Shown here: positions 28,145 to 42,227 of the stretch, one piece after another
Layout of the letters: every line of letters starts with the position of its first letter
Position numbering within the stretch: the stretch's first letter is position 1
Assembly (NCBI GenBank): GCA_964035575.1
Contig: OZ037899.1
Location: 1-64,000 of the forward strand
DNA length: 64,000 bases
Direction: 5' to 3'
DNA from: Rhynchopus sp. YZ270_cl-10
Lineage: Eukaryota > Euglenozoa > Diplonemea > Diplonemida > Diplonemidae
Notes under the pieces: generated by a model
Database searches by the model: none
Told to the model about the DNA's origin: nothing
Seen by the model: only the letters and a program-made list of their open reading frames with translations
Made by a program: the position numbers and the translations under genes

Positions 28145-28697
28145 GCCTTTTTTCTCTACAACGTTCTGAGTACAGACGTGTCCTGGGAAGCATGCCAGTA
28201 GTGTAAAAAATATGATGGTTTTTTTGTACCTAACATCTTGTACACTGAGAAGGTTCTGCACAAGTGGAAGCCTATATAAGGATATTCATAAGAGTCAAAA
28301 GGGGCTTCTGAAGGGGTATATGGGTAGTATGAGCTCATATGAATCCATTAAAAGCGTCTATGGCATGATCTAAGCATCACATAATTTCTGAAATCAATAC
28401 CAACCACAATTTACGGCTATTTTTCCAGCAATAGCCGTATCATGGCTTATAACCATACCTAAGGATGTCCAATATGCTGGAAAAGTTAATAATCTTGGGT
28501 ATATAGGGTTTTTGGGCACATTTGAGTCAATTGCGGGGTCTTACGATTTAATCTGAGCATCACACATATCCTAATCACCTATATAATCGAAAAACACATA
28601 CAAAATGACCTACATAGCCGTAAAATGACCCAAATGTGCATATTCGGGTTGAAATTTCATTTTTTCGGAAAGTTTTTTTTTCTCAACAATTACATGG

Positions 28698-31600
28698 GTG
28701 AGTTCCGAGTACATTATGGGGTCGTAAGTTTTTATTCAAGCATCACACATTATGTAGAATAATTTATGCCATACAATGTTACCAAAAAAAGTCGATTTTT
28801 GGTCACTTTTTCAAAAATATGAAAATTCGATTTTTGGGTACTAGATAGGTCTTTCCGGTGCAAAAACGACCGTTAAATGGATTCTCCGGGGTCCTAAGGC
28901 CCCAAAAATCACTTTTGGACACACGGGCAATATCCCAGTATACCCTAGGAAATTGGTGGGAACCCAAAAATTGGCCTCAAAATCCGACCAAAACCAAGGT
29001 TTCTGTAGAGGTACATGTGAACCTCATGTGTGTTCTGGAGACCCATTTTGTTTTGAAAAGTGAATCTAAATAGCCTAAAATTTAAAACTCTTGTAGCGCA
29101 TTCGGAATAGAGGGGGTATTCGCGAAAACCTGTGCGAAACATTTATCAATTCAGGTCTGACCCACATGGTCATGACCCCATATTTTGGGTGCGGAAAACA
29201 CCCTATCTGTTGACCTACCGGCTTGTATGCCTGTATACCTGGTTGGGTCAACTTTTTGAAAATTTCCTGGGCCATATACCCTATTTGGGCCCCCTGAATC
29301 CATTGCGACATCGTTTTTTCACATCCGAGTGAAAACTAATATATAGGATAACCCATGGGTATGGGTACCTCGCTCAATACCCCTAAAATCAGTGCTTTTG
29401 AAAATGACCCTATGGAAAAATGTATCCAAAATATTGAAACATGTTCTCCTGGCATCTGCAACACGATATTTTGGGCCCCCTGGGCCCCGGGGGCCCTACG
29501 GGCCCCCATATTCGCGAAAAGTTGGGCATCCCAGCTAGTGGGTCGGTACTGGGTATACAAACATCCCCCCAAAAAGTGAGATTTTGACCCCCCAAAAATG
29601 GCCATTTTTTTACTCCCCGGGACCTTCTCAGGTGTGTATTCGGACCCTCTCGTGGTCTTAAACCGGATTTTTGGGGCCCCCACACCCTGGAATACCCCCC
29701 ATAGTGTCGTTTTTTCACCCGCAGGGCCGATTTTTTAGAAAAAATTTGGTTTTTAAGGAACAACATTTACCCTGCGACACCTTGAAAAACAGGTGATTTT
29801 TGCCTTTTTCAGTTGTGTGTGTGCAGTGCCGCATTCCCCAGGCTTGGTGAAAGTTGTGCCTCCAATACCCCTATGTGGGTTGGAAAAATCAAATAAAGAT
29901 AAAATTTTGAGGCAGCCTGGGGGTGTGCTATGGTAAACAATTTGTGTGTGTAAAAATACCCCTAAAAAACACCCTAAAAATGGCTGTTTTTCGCCTATTT
30001 TTGGGGGTCGCCTGAGCTATTTTTTTTATTGTTTTGGCTTTTCCTGGGACCTGAAAATAGGGTCCTGGGCCCAATATGTCCCAATGAGGCCATTGGAATA
30101 TCGATTTTTTCCAGATATGGGCCTCCTAGACCGAAATTTTTGATTTTGGTGTTGCAAAAATTTTCGAAAATCCTGAAAAGTGCCCAAAAACACGTAAAAA
30201 CACGTGTATAGGCACACCCTATCGGCCCCCAGCATTGCCCAGGATTGTTGCAAATTTTCCCTGCATGGGGGCCCTCCGGGCCCCCTGGACCCATTGCGAC
30301 CCGATTGGTTCACATTCCTGGAAAATTTGGTCCCTAAGACACATACGTGGTTAACATACCCCTGAAAAACACCCTATTTTTGACCCTAAAAAACACCCTA
30401 TTTTTGACCCTGAAAACATGATTTTAGCAAATAGGGCAACTAGTTTGGTGATCCAGCGACCGACTCATGGGCCCAGTATGTCCAACAGGGCCATATGTTT
30501 GGTAAATTTTACCGGGGGCAAGGGGATGTACAAAAAAAAAGTGGATTTTTTACCTTAAAAAAATGGCCAAAAATAGGCCAAAAATGGCCATTTTTCGGCC
30601 ATGTGACCCCCACAGCAACCCTATATAGACCCCAAAAAACCTAATATTTTTTTCCCAGCGATGTGTCCTGGGGGCCCTTCGGGCCCCCAGGACACATCGC
30701 AACCCCGTTTTTTCAAAAAGTTGGCCCTACGGGCCAACTTTTTGAGGTGGCCTGTAGGGTGACCCCTTCAAAAAGCTGGAACCCGGATTTTGGGGTCAGG
30801 GGTCCCTTTATGCACTTTTATGTATAAAAAAATGTCTGGGGCGAGAAAATGCAAATTTTTGCCTGCAAACACACTGCATACTACGACAGGACCATATTCC
30901 ATCTTATCAGGAAAAATTTCGGAGGTGTTAGTCATAAAAACAATTTAAAATTTTTTGAAAAAACATGAGATCTGGATAAAAGTTTTGACTGTACCTGTGG
31001 AAGGTGGGATTTTGCCTGTGTTTTGACTTTTTTTTTCAGTAAATAAACTTCTACTCATCTCCGGAGGCCGTCCGAGGTCGCAATTAACTCATTTTGACAC
31101 TTTAGGGCCATATACCGCCCGTTTTTTCAAAAAGTTGAAAATTTTGGCCCCCAGGATTGGGTACAGCGTGTACTGAACCCTGATTTTCGAAAAATCTCAA
31201 CTTTTGAAATTCGTCACTTATGGCAGCATGTATCTGACACCCAATTTTGACTTTTCCCGTGAATCCATTCTGGTGCATATACACTATCTGGCACCCCTGA
31301 GTCCATTGCGGGGTCGTTTTTTCAAAAAGTCGACCGGACTAATACCTAATATGACCCTGGGTATAGCGTACCGTCTCAGAAACACCCCAAAATCAGTGTT
31401 TTTGAAGGGTTCTCACAGCTAAAATCGATGAAAAAATGTCAAAATCACTTTCCCGTGACCCAATAGCGTGAAATATGGCCCATGTGGGCCCCCAGGACCT
31501 ATAACACCCCCAATCGGTCGATTCCATGCATATTTCACACCCCCAGATATATGTGCCCATGGGGTGCCAGACCCCAAAATCATGATTTTTTCATGATTTT

Positions 31601-31808
31601 TGGCCCGATGCACTGACCTGCAGGGCCATACCGTCTACCGGGGCAACCATATTTTTGAAAAATCGGCCTTGCATCGGGCCCAGTATGTCCCACAGGGTAT
31701 GTTGCCCCAGATTCAGGTCCCCGCACAAGCCAAACCAATATTTTAAAATCGATTTTTTTGAAAAAAATATTTTTGAAAAAAAATCGTGATTTTTGGGATT
31801 TTGGTGAT
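28698..31808. repeat. Degenerate-repeat spacer (unit B)
   Basis: Counterpart of 5300-8410 with a handful of single-base differences and the same four hairpins. No gene. Confidence 0.7.
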
Positions 31809-33388
31809 TTTTACAGTTTTGCACACCCTGAAAATCGATTTTTTCGGCTCCGCCGGTGAAATATCGACATAATTTAGGTATGTTATGTGCATAATATACC
31901 CATTAGAGCCCATTCAAGTCACATTCCGACCATTTTTCGTGAAAAAATGCAACTTTTTGTCACCGTGACCCCCAAAAATGACGATTTTTTGGTCGATTTT
32001 TTCGGCCAAAAATTTCGTACCACAGGGCCATACCATATACTGGGATTATCAACTTTTTGAAAATACGGCCTGGTATTCGGGTGTATATGTCCCATGGGGC
32101 CCATAGTAACCTTACTGGGTCATGCCCAAAGCCAATCTTAATAGTAAAATTCGATTTTCTGTGAAAAATATTTTGACCAAAAAATCGTCATTTTTCCGAT
32201 TTTCGTCATTTTTACAGTTTTGCACACCCTGAAAATCGATTTTTTCGGCTCCGCCGGTGAAATATCGACATAATTTAGGTATGTTATGTGCATAATATAC
32301 CCATTAGAGCCCATTCAAGTCACATTCCGACCATTTTTCGTGAAAAAATGCAACTTTTTGTCACCGTGACCCCCAAAAATGACGATTTTTTGGTCGATTT
32401 TTTCGGCCAAAAATTTCGTACCACAGGGCCATACCATATACTGGGATTATCAACTTTTTGAAAATACGGCCTGGTATTCGGGTGTATATGTCCCATGGGG
32501 CCCATAGTAACCTTACTGGGTCATGCCGAAAGCCAATCTTAATAGTAAAATTCGATTTTCTGTGAAAAATATTTTGACCAAAAAATCGTCATTTTTCCGA
32601 TTTTCGTCATTTTTACAGTTTTGCACACCCTGAAAATCGATTTTTTCGGCTCCGCCGGTGAAATATCGACATAATTTAGGTATGTTATGTGCATAATATA
32701 CCCATTAGAGCCCATTCAAGTCACATTCCGACCATTTTTCGTGAAAAAATGCAACTTTTTGTCACCGTGACCCCCAAAAATGACGATTTTTTGGTCGATT
32801 TTTTCGGCCAAAAATTTCGTACCACAGGGCCATACCATATACTGGGATTATCAACTTTTTGAAAATACGGCCTGGTATTCGGGTGTATATGTCCCATGGG
32901 GCCCATAGTAACCTTACTGGGTCATGCCCAAAGCCAATCTTAATAGTAAAATTCGATTTTCTGTGAAAAATATTTTGACCAAAAAATCGTCATTTTTCCG
33001 ATTTTCGTCATTTTTACAGTTTTGCACACCCTGAAAATCGATTTTTTCGGCTCCGCCGGTGAAATATCGACATAATTTAGGTATGTTATGTGCATAATAT
33101 ACCCATTAGAGCCCATTCAAGTCACATTCCGACCATTTTTCGTGAAAAAATGCAACTTTTTGTCACCGTGACCCCGAAAAATGACGATTTTTTGGTCGAT
33201 TTTTTCGGCCAAAAATTTCGTACCACAGGGCCATACCATATACTGGGATTATCAACTTTTTGAAAATACGGCCTGGTATTCGGGTGTATATGTCCCATGG
33301 GGCCCATAGTAACCTTACTGGGTCATGCCCAAAGCCAATCTTAATAGTAAAATTCGATTTTCTGTGAAAAATATTTTCACCAAAAAAT
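31809..33388. repeat. 401-bp tandem repeat (unit B)
   Basis: Copies start at 31809, 32210, 32611 and 33012. The CCGAAAG variant is in the second copy (~32527), one copy earlier than in unit A. Confidence 0.95.
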
Positions 33389-33415
33389 CGACTTTTTTCA
33401 AAATATTTCTCAGTT

Positions 33416-33745
33416 AGACAGTGTGTGATGCTCGGATCTGAGCGTACGACCCCGCAATTGACTCAGATGTGCTCAAATACCCCATATACCCAAGAAAATT
33501 GCATTTTCGAGTGAAAAGAAGGTTCGTACAGAGGTCATATGCCTGTGTACAGGTATATTTGCCTGTAACCCCTATGTTTGAGCACCGGCTAAGTTGTAGA
33601 GAGGGCCTGATACTCGGAATTGACCGTGCGACCCCGCAATTGACTCAGATTGGCCCAAAAACCCTATATACCCAAGATTTCTTCATTTTCGTGCAAATTT
33701 GAGGTATTTAGATATGGTTGTTTGCATGTTACACCAAAATACAGG
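33416..33745 (-). repeat. ~165-bp satellite, left of LINE (unit B)
   Basis: Counterpart of 10018-10347. Confidence 0.8.
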
Positions 33746-34144
33746 TGTTTTTTTTTTTTTTTTTTACTTGGTATTCACTCTCGTCTCTTCTGCGCTGCCG
33801 AGGCAGTGTGGCCGCTCTTTTTTGTTCTATCCAGAGTAAACCCGGGACCGTGTCCCAGCTGGTGCCGTTTTTCACATCTAGGACGTGCGGGTTGCCGTTT
33901 TACGGAGGTCACCTCCCCGTTTGCCACACAGGGTTTACAGACAGCACACCTCCCCCTCAGGGTGTGGCAGCATCGTTAAGGACACTGGCCTGACGACAAA
34001 AGTGGAAACCTTTTTTAGGTTCCCGTGATCAGCTGACATGCTGGTCGGTGTGTTCTCTTGATGTTTTCTTTTTTTGTTGGTATCCTCTTGTTGATATGAG
34101 TAATGTAAAAGTAAAAGCAAATAAAGCTAAAAGTTGTGTTCTCT

Positions 34145-37100
34145 TCAGTTCGTTACAGTTGGCCTCAGAAGGTCACTCAGAGTGTCATCAGACAATCCGG
34201 AGGACACCAAAAATTCCAGGACCACTGCTGGGTGTTGTGTGAGGAGTGTTCCCCACGAGGTGTTGCTGCACAGGTTGGCTCTTTTGTCGGTGAGCTTGGG
34301 GCATTGCTTCAGAAGGTGCTTCGCCGTCACATTCGCCTTTCCGCACGCCTTGCAGTTGGGGGTGTCGTTGTGGCTCCTGTCCGTGTACAGGAGGGGGTGT
34401 CGTCTTGTGCGCAGGAGTCTCATCTCACGCGCTCCCTTACGTGTCAGTCGTTGTGGGCGGAGTTGCGGGTGGCGGAGTTGTATCTTCGTCTTCGCTTTGG
34501 CGTCGGTGTGCTGGCACGCATATGCGCTGTCTTCGGTGGGTGTGACGGTGAGCTGCGCTGCCACCCTCTTGATCTGAGAGGCGGCCGTCATCATCGCTAT
34601 GGGTTCCAGCTGTGGTACCATGGCGTTCGCGTGCCGCTTTGCCTCTTTGTCCGCAGCTTCGTTTCCAGGTAGGCCGATATGGCTTGGGACGTACTGGAAG
34701 TCTACGCGTACTCCTTTGCGCGTGAGTGTGTGTATCGCACGCCATATGTCGTGCAGTGAATGCTCGACAGCCTTCTGTGGTCCTCCCTCTAGGGCGCGGA
34801 TTGAGGACTGGCTGTCTGTGAGGATCGCCACTCTCGCGTGTTTGGTGGTAGTGGTGCGGTTTGCAAGGTCGGTGAGTGCCTCACGGATTGCCGTCTGCTC
34901 GGCTTGGTAGGCCACGCATCGCCTGCCTGCCCCCTTGCCGAAGACGTGGATCATGTTGTCGTCAGCGTCCGTCACTGCACATCCCGCCCCGCCGATGTTC
35001 GTGTCGGACAGTGATCCGTCGGTGTACGTGCTGTAGTCGTACTGGGGTAGCTTGTCGAGGGCCTCCTGCGTTTTTTCCAGAGCTTCCTCTTTGGTTTGTT
35101 TAGAGTCCGCTCGGAGGACTCCTGGGATGGTGGGGTGCAGCGTAAGCTTATCCTGTACTTCCTCCCATTGCCAGGGGGGCACAGGGTAGTGGAGCGCAAT
35201 GGTGCTCCGAGTTGTGTGCTGAGTGTACATCTTTGTTTCCTCAACGGTGTTCGTGGCTGCTCTAAGCCATGTAGTGTTGGAGTGTTTTTTGGTTGACTGC
35301 ACGGCGGTGTACGCGGGCGAGTCATGTATGCGGTTGGCGCGCTCGTACAGCTTTGCTCCTTCCGCTTGTGCAATTTCAGCGATTGATCGTAGGTTCGCCT
35401 CCCAGAGAAGGTTCTCCGTCGCTGTGGTGCGTAGACAGCCGGTGATCAGTCTGGCTGCGCCGTGGTGGAGGGTCTCAAGATGGGTTCGGTTCTTCTTGAG
35501 CAGTGCGTGTCCCCACACTCCTATCCCGTAGGTGAGCACGGGCAGCACATATGTCATGTACACTTGTCGCATGGTGTCTGCTTCCGCACCCCAGTCCTCG
35601 CCTCCTAGTGCGTACAGTACGGAGAGTCGTTGTTTGTACTTTGTGCACACTGATTCCATGTGTTGTATCATGTTGCATTCGTCATCTATTAGGATGCCGA
35701 GGTACTGTGTCAGTCGGGTTGTAGGCACGCGTTTCCCATTGCTGTAGTGCACTGCGAATTGCTTGTCTCTGACGTTGTTGGGGTCTTTCTTGGTGGTGAA
35801 GGCTAGGAGGTTCGTTTTGTCGTCGTCGGTGGAGATTCGGAGGCCCATTGGGGGGAGTTCACGTTCAAGTACTTCGATAGCCTTTTGTGCGGATAAAGCG
35901 GCTTCGTCGGTGTTGTTGCCAATGCACAGGATTGCGAGGTCGTCGGCGTACATGCACACATGTCCGTCCACGCACTCTAGGGTTTTCGCCAGGTTTGCCA
36001 TGACTACGTTGAAGAGTAGGGGGGAGAGCACTGTGCCTTGGGGTACTCCCTCCTCCATGTCGTAGAACTCGCTGACGTGACCTGCCACGGTCGCCGCTGC
36101 TCGTCTGTTGCTGAGGTATGCACCAATCCATTTCTGGTACGTGAGTGGGAAGTCATGCAGGTGTTGTAGGATGGCACTGCGTTTGAGGCGGTCGTACGCC
36201 TTCTCTAGGTCGACTTTGAGGAGGATTGCACTGCGTCCTTCCTCTACTGTGTCCTTGGCCAGTTGCGTTACCAGTGCGATGCTGTCGATCGTGGATCTCT
36301 TTTTCCTGAAACCTGCTTGGGCCTTGTGGAGGTTAGGGAACTGCTCATCAGGGTCTTCCATGAGCTGGTGTAGGCGGTGTCCGATCATGCGCTCGAGCAC
36401 CTTGCTCACTGTACTCGTCAGTGCAATTGGTCTGTACGAAGCAGGGAGGTGGTCCGGTTTCGAAGGCTTGTGGATGGGCATCAGTAGAGAAGTCGTCCAT
36501 TCCAGTGGGAGTGTGCCACTACTCCACGAGAGGTTCATGATACGCAGGAGACCCTTCCTCGCCTCCGGTCCCATGTGTCGTAGCATCTCGTTGTGTATGT
36601 TGTCCATGCCTGGTGTTTTGTTGTCTTCCAGGTTGTTCACGATGGTGTTGAGCTCCTGCATTGTAAAGGCACGCTCTGATTCGTGGTATGGGACGTCCGT
36701 CGGTGTTGTGGCTACGTCCTCCGTGTCTGTGGGGTCTTTGCGGCTCACGTCTGAGTAGTGCCTACCAAATATGTTCGCTTTGGCTGTGTTGTCGGTGATG
36801 GTGGTGCCGTTCTCCGTCAGTGGGTACTGCTGCGACTTATCGGCTCTGCCGTCCAGTTCGCGTAGTAGGTGGTAGATGTGTGAGGACCCCGCAGCCTTGT
36901 CGCACCTTGCCTCCCATATCGTGCGTTTGCTGTCGCGGATTTCCGTGGCCACATTTTGTTTTAGGCAGCTGAGGGAGTCACTATCATTTTGTGTGGGTGG
37001 TGTTGTCTGCTTCTGCAGTTGCGCGATCTTCTGGTCTCGGCGCTTCATTGCTTTGCGTACTGCACCTGTGCACCACCTTCGCTTAGCTTGCCGTCGTCGA

Positions 37101-38127
37101 TGCGTCGGGATGTGTCGTCGTGCCACGTTTCTCACCATGCCAGCCCACTTCGCATACGCTGTCGCGGGGTTGTGCCACTTTAGGGTTGCATCAGCACTTC
37201 GCTCAAGTTCTGCAGTGTAGTCACTCCACCTGGCCCTGTTCCAATCCCACAGGGTTTTCCCGCTCCGTTTGATGTTCGAGTACTTCGGTGGAGGTGGTGT
37301 GGTGCTGTCAATCTCGAATTCCATTGGGAGATGGTCCGATAAGCCGTTATCTAGAACCCGCCATTTGATCGGCCATTTTCTTGTCTCGTCTTTGTTATTG
37401 TCACCTTTCGCTATGACCACGTCTGGTGAAGTTTTGGATTTTCCAATCCTTGTCGCAGTTTGGGGGTCATTCCAGATTTGCATGCCGTCAGTGTTACCGA
37501 CCCAGTCGTGGATTTTTGTGCCGGTTTTGTTCGGGATCGCCTTGCTCCACTGCGCATGATGGGCGTTGAGGTCTCCAGCTATCACTACTTGTTCGGTGGG
37601 GAGGTCTTCGCAGTCGAAGTCATCTTTGCGTATGTCTTTTTTTTGCTCCCCCACTGCGCTTGGCCGATATACATTGACAAAGCGTATACCGTGCACTGTG
37701 ACGTCGAGCCGTTCGGTGACTTTCCACTTCGAGAACGTGTGGACTTGGGTTGGATGTTTGTCACGCACCAGTGTTACTATCCCGCCTCCATGTGTTTCAC
37801 TGGTTTTTTTGGTACGGCCTTCCGTTCTTTTGCGGGTGTAGCTGCGGTAGCCGTCGATCTTGAACGTATTGGCTTGTCCGCTCGCCTTCAGTTCTTGGAG
37901 CATGACAATGTCGTACTCCTTCTTGGTTATGTGCCGCCTTATTTCAGCTCTCTTAGTGTCGGTGAGTCCGTTGATGTTCCAACAGAGACATCTCAGCGGA
38001 CCCGGATTCGGATGTATCCCTGCTATCACAAGTAGAAGTAGTACCGTTGTGGATAGGTATTTAAGCAAGGAGGGGGTGTTTAGGGAGTGTGATAGGTGGA
38101 GGTGAGTTGTCAACGTCTCGCTTTTTT
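34145..38127 (-). CDS. LINE ORF2 polyprotein (unit B)
   Basis: Same as 10747-14729: endonuclease, RT with MYADD, RNase H and CCHC knuckle, all intact. The A6 run is at 38122-38127. Confidence 0.93.
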
Positions 38128-39687
38128 GGCGGATGGTGGTGTTCTGGGAGCTCGTCTGTCTCTGCCGTCTCGTTCGCTTCGTCCGTCTCGTCCGTCTTCC
38201 GTCGCGTCCTTTGACATTCGAGTTTTGGTGGCAATTGCTTCTGCAATTAGTCCCGGAAGCCGGGACGTCAGGTCGTTGAAGCTGGCCTGTAGCCCTTGCA
38301 GACCGGTCTGAAGGTCCCTTTGCATCGTCAAAAGTTCTGTTACGTTGCGCTGCAGTTCCTCTATAGCGCCTTTGTTGTTGTGAATTTGTGAATTTAGGTT
38401 TTTTTGGGTGTCGCTCATCTGCGACATCTTCGCTGCGAAGTCGTTCCGCAGTGAGGAGATGTTGGTGGCGTTCTGGGAGGTGGCGGCCCTGCTTGCTGCA
38501 TCGACGGTGGCTGTTGTTGCGGATGGTGCGGCTGCGGCGGCTGGTGCAGGCGCTGCGTTGCTGTTGGAGCCTCTGACGACGTTGCTCCATGCTGTGGTGT
38601 TGTTTGCCAGGTTGTTTACAAAGGTGGTGGGTTTGGCGGCGGGTCTCTTCTTCTTTGGCCTGCGGAGCTTGTGGGAGGTGGAGACTTCTCGCGTGGTGAT
38701 GTTTCTGTTGTTGAATAAGAAGAATTGGGGGAGCGTCTGTTGGGTTCGGATTTTGACCATCTGTGTAGTACCCGCTTGTTGGTGAGCTATGACGGAGCAG
38801 ACAATGCCATTTGTGCTGAGGGCCCCCACTAGGGCCTCGGGGTGTGTGAGGTAGTGCATCCCTGTCAGCACGAAGTGTCTCTCGGTGGCCATCTCTGGCT
38901 TCCCAATCTCTGTCCAGGCCGCTGTGATGTGCTCCCGTTCGGTGACGATGCCAAATGCTTTGGTTGACTTTATTAGCCGTCCTGCGTGTTTTGTAGCAAA
39001 CGTGATTGCGTCTGCGAGGGTGGCAGTGGGTGGGAGCCAGACTACGGGCTCGTTGGTGACGGCTTTGGGTCTGACGATGACACCAGATTGTCCTGACATC
39101 TCCCTCAGCGGCTTTCTCAGGGATACGGTGGCGGTGATGCGGCGCTCCCCTGCAGGGCGCACGCTGGCTACATCTGCACTGAGCCCGTTGAGGAACTTGC
39201 GTGCGGTGTCGAGCGGTTTCGTTAGCCATTCCGGGTTGGCGGCTACTGCCTCGTCGAGGACTTCCAGCTTTATCTCCTCCAGCTGGTGCGTGTTGGATGC
39301 CCCGAAAGAGGGGATGTTGTTTTTGTAGTTGGGGGCGGTGGAGGACAACACAAACAGGTGCACCTTTTTGAGGTAGCACTCCCCGTTCGGCTTCTGCACA
39401 ATGCACTCCTGCGTGCTGTGCGCTTTGTGTCCCTGTATTGGGGCGGTGGTGGCGATGGCGATGACTGGTCCGTTCGGTGGGACCGCGTTCTTTGACGCAA
39501 GGTAGGTGTCTGCGTCGGCTAGCTTCAGCAGCGCAATAAAGCCTCGCTGCTCCGGGTTCCCGCTCCTGTAACGTTGTTGGAAGGTGGTGGGGTTTAGGAC
39601 CTCTGTGTCCCAGTCCTCTTGACGGAGGGTGTGCATCCCGGCCGTTGCTGCTTCGCTTCTTTCGCCATGGAGGTCCTCCATGCCCAA
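38110..39687 (-). CDS. LINE ORF1 protein (unit B)
   Basis: 525 residues, same protein as 14712-16289; the single base difference noted is silent in this frame. Coiled coil and basic cluster as described there. Confidence 0.85.
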   Translation of the reverse strand: MGMEDLHGERSEAATAGMHTLRQEDWDTEVLNPTTFQQRYRSGNPEQRGFIALLKLADADTYLASKNAVPPNGPVIAIATTAPIQGHKAHSTQECIVQKPNGECYLKKVHLFVLSSTAPNYKNNIPSFGASNTHQLEEIKLEVLDEAVAANPEWLTKPLDTARKFLNGLSADVASVRPAGERRITATVSLRKPLREMSGQSGVIVRPKAVTNEPVVWLPPTATLADAITFATKHAGRLIKSTKAFGIVTEREHITAAWTEIGKPEMATERHFVLTGMHYLTHPEALVGALSTNGIVCSVIAHQQAGTTQMVKIRTQQTLPQFFLFNNRNITTREVSTSHKLRRPKKKRPAAKPTTFVNNLANNTTAWSNVVRGSNSNAAPAPAAAAAPSATTATVDAASRAATSQNATNISSLRNDFAAKMSQMSDTQKNLNSQIHNNKGAIEELQRNVTELLTMQRDLQTGLQGLQASFNDLTSRLPGLIAEAIATKTRMSKDATEDGRDGRSERDGRDRRAPRTPPSAKKARR

Positions 39688-39798
39688 GTCCGCCGCGTGG
39701 AGGCAGGCTGTCGCAGATCGGTAAGGTAATTGCTTAGAATGTAATAGTGACGATAGTTTTGATGTGTGGACTCTGGTGACGAGGGTGAGGGAGTGTTT

Positions 39799-40928
39799 GT
39801 TGCACCTGTAAAATTTGAGACATTGTGTGATGCTCTAATCTGATCGTACGACCCCGCAATTGACTCAAAAATGTCCAAAAACCCCACATTCCCAAGATTT
39901 TTGCATTTTCGAGCATATATGAGCCATTTAGATATGATTATTAGCCATTTTACCCAATATACAGGTGTTTGTTGCATAGCTAAAATTCTAGACATTGTCT
40001 GATGCTCGGATCTGACCGTACGACCCCGCAATTGACTCAGATGTGCCCAAAAACCCTATATACCCAAGATTTCTTCATTTTCATGCGTATTTGAGACATT
40101 CAGATATGGTTATATGCATTTTACACCAAAATACATGTGATTGTTGCTTTTTTGAAATTCTAGACATTGTGTGATACTCGGATCTGATCGTGCGACCCCG
40201 CAATGAACTCAAATGTGCCCAAAAACCCCATATTCCCAAGATTATTGCATTTTAGAGCATTTTTAAGCTACTTACATGTGGTTATTAGCCATTTTACCCA
40301 AAATAGACATGTTTATTGCATAGTTGAAATTCTAGGTATTGTGTGATGCTCGGATCTGATCGTGCGACCCCGCAATTGACTCAGATGTGCCCAAAAAACC
40401 CATATTCCCAAGATTTTTGCATTTTCGTGCAAATTTAAGGTATTCAGATATGGTTATATGCATGTTACACCAAAATACAGGTGTTTGTTGCACCTGTAAA
40501 ATTCTAGACATTATGTGATGCTCAGATCTGATCGTACGACCCCGCAATGAACTCAGATGTGCCCAAAAACCCCATATTCCCAAGATTTTTGCGTTTTAGA
40601 GCACATTCTAATTGCTTAGATAGGGTATAAAGGCATTTTGCCCATATTTTTGCGACATTTTACCGATTAGGATACTTCTGATGCTCCAATCAAATCGTCC
40701 GACCCCGCAATGGATTCAGAATGGCCCAAAAACCCTATATTCCCAAGATTTTTGCACTTTTAAGGGTTTCTGACATCCTTAGATAGGATAAAGAGGCATT
40801 TTCAGGTATTTTGATAAACGGACATTTTGTCTATTAGGATATGTGTGATGCTCAGATTGATTCATCTGACCTCATAATGGATTCAGGAGCCCCTAAATAT
40901 GCCATTTTCCCAAAAATTTCTCACTTTT
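39799..40928 (-). repeat. ~165-bp satellite, right of LINE (unit B)
   Basis: Counterpart of 16401-17530. Confidence 0.85.
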
Positions 40929-41154
40929 GACAATTTTGAAGATTCTCAGAAAGAGTGAGGAGACAAAAAAATGAGAAAAATCTGAAAAAGTCAAAATATA
41001 TTATCTGTCTCAGGTGTTGAACCCGGGACCGAAAGAATATCGGACCACGGTACAACACACTAGGATTTTCTGACGCAAGTATTTTTTTAGTTTTTTATGG
41101 ATGCGCACAGCTAAGAACCGGTCTGACAATTTAGATCTATTTTTCGGTGTATTT

Positions 41155-41210
41155 ATCCAGTTGGTCACCCGCGCCAGTACTATCCAGGCTTGGAGGTGTC
41201 TAACTTCTCA
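41155..41210 (-). pseudogene. 5S rRNA fragment (unit B)
   Basis: Counterpart of 17757-17812. Confidence 0.8.
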
Positions 41211-41265
41211 GGTAAAAACGGACTGGTAATAAGTCTTCCCAGCTTTTCTATCAAGACCTATTATT

Positions 41266-41385
41266 GGATTCGGCCATACTCTGGTGAATACACCTCATCC
41301 CGCCTGATTTGAGAAGTTAAGCACCAGCAGGCCTGGATAGTACTGGCGTGGGTGACCAGCTGGGAAGTCCGGGTGCTTGAATCCT
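41266..41385 (+). rRNA. 5S rRNA gene 1 (unit B)
   Basis: Counterpart of 17868-17987, same sequence. Confidence 0.96.
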
Positions 41386-41492
41386 TTTTCCTTTTCTTCT
41401 GTTGTATTAGGTGTGCACATTTGAGGATGTCCAGACCCTGACCCACCTCCAACAAGACGACCCTGTCTTGTATTCCGATGTTTGCTGCATGT

Positions 41493-41826
41493 TTGGGTGC
41501 TAAGTTAGTGTGCTACTTCGAAACCAAACAACTCGTTCAGCAACAACAAAAACTTGAAAAAGACATTTTTTCCAAGGAAAATTCTTTTACAATTTTGTGT
41601 GAAGACCGGTCATGTTGCGGGCCCGATGTGGCCTGCGACGGACTACTCTCATATGATAGTAAATCCCGTACAATCTGTACAGAATATTACCATGACGATA
41701 TTATTCTTACATTCGTGTAAACTAATCTTCCGATTGCGTTCTATTTCACACTTCAAATATTAGAACTGGATGTGGGATTGCCAGTTTACTGGTGGTCCCG
41801 ATCCAGCACACAACGCAAGCACCCAA
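41493..41826 (+). ncRNA. Structured RNA X, copy 1 (unit B)
   Basis: Counterpart of 18095-18428 with its dyad element at 41435-41471 and a T8 run after it. Confidence 0.7.
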
Positions 41827-41931
41827 TTTTTTTTGTCCCTGCCCGTCCACAGGCCATGTGTGCACCAGTGACCGCAAACCCACAAACCCCAAGTTAGGTT
41901 GGAAATTCTTGGGGAGCTCTGAAAAAAACCT

Positions 41932-42003
41932 AGGCCGCTGTGGGGATTGAACCCACGACCCCATCATTACGGATGATGTGCTCTACCACTGAGCTAAACA
42001 GCC
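41932..42003 (-). tRNA. tRNA-Thr (CGT), unit B
   Basis: Same as 18534-18605, including C33. Confidence 0.93.
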
Positions 42004-42077
42004 ACATTTTAGGGAGCAAGGTGTGAAAGCTCTGAGAACCAATTTACACAGGAGGAAACAAATCAGAAAAAAAACTG

Positions 42078-42149
42078 TGGACCCTGAGAGGTTCGAACTC
42101 TCGGCCTCCCGTATGCGGAACGGGCGCTCTTCCACTGAGCTAAGAGCCC
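42078..42149 (-). tRNA. tRNA-Ala (CGC), unit B
   Basis: Same as 18680-18751, including C33. Confidence 0.93.
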
Positions 42150-42227
42150 CACAATTATGATGCTTCTTTAAAACAACAAGCTTTGGGCCGAAATAGGCTT
42201 TTAAGTGATCACACAACGAAGAAAAAG

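Larger units (their letters stand above)
33745..39798 (-). mobile_element. Full-length LINE (unit B)
   Basis: Same element, insertion point, tail and GTGTTT flanks as 10347-16400, so it was copied with the unit and is not an independent insertion. One base difference noted (TTTTTG versus TTCTTG near 39321 in ORF1). Confidence 0.95.
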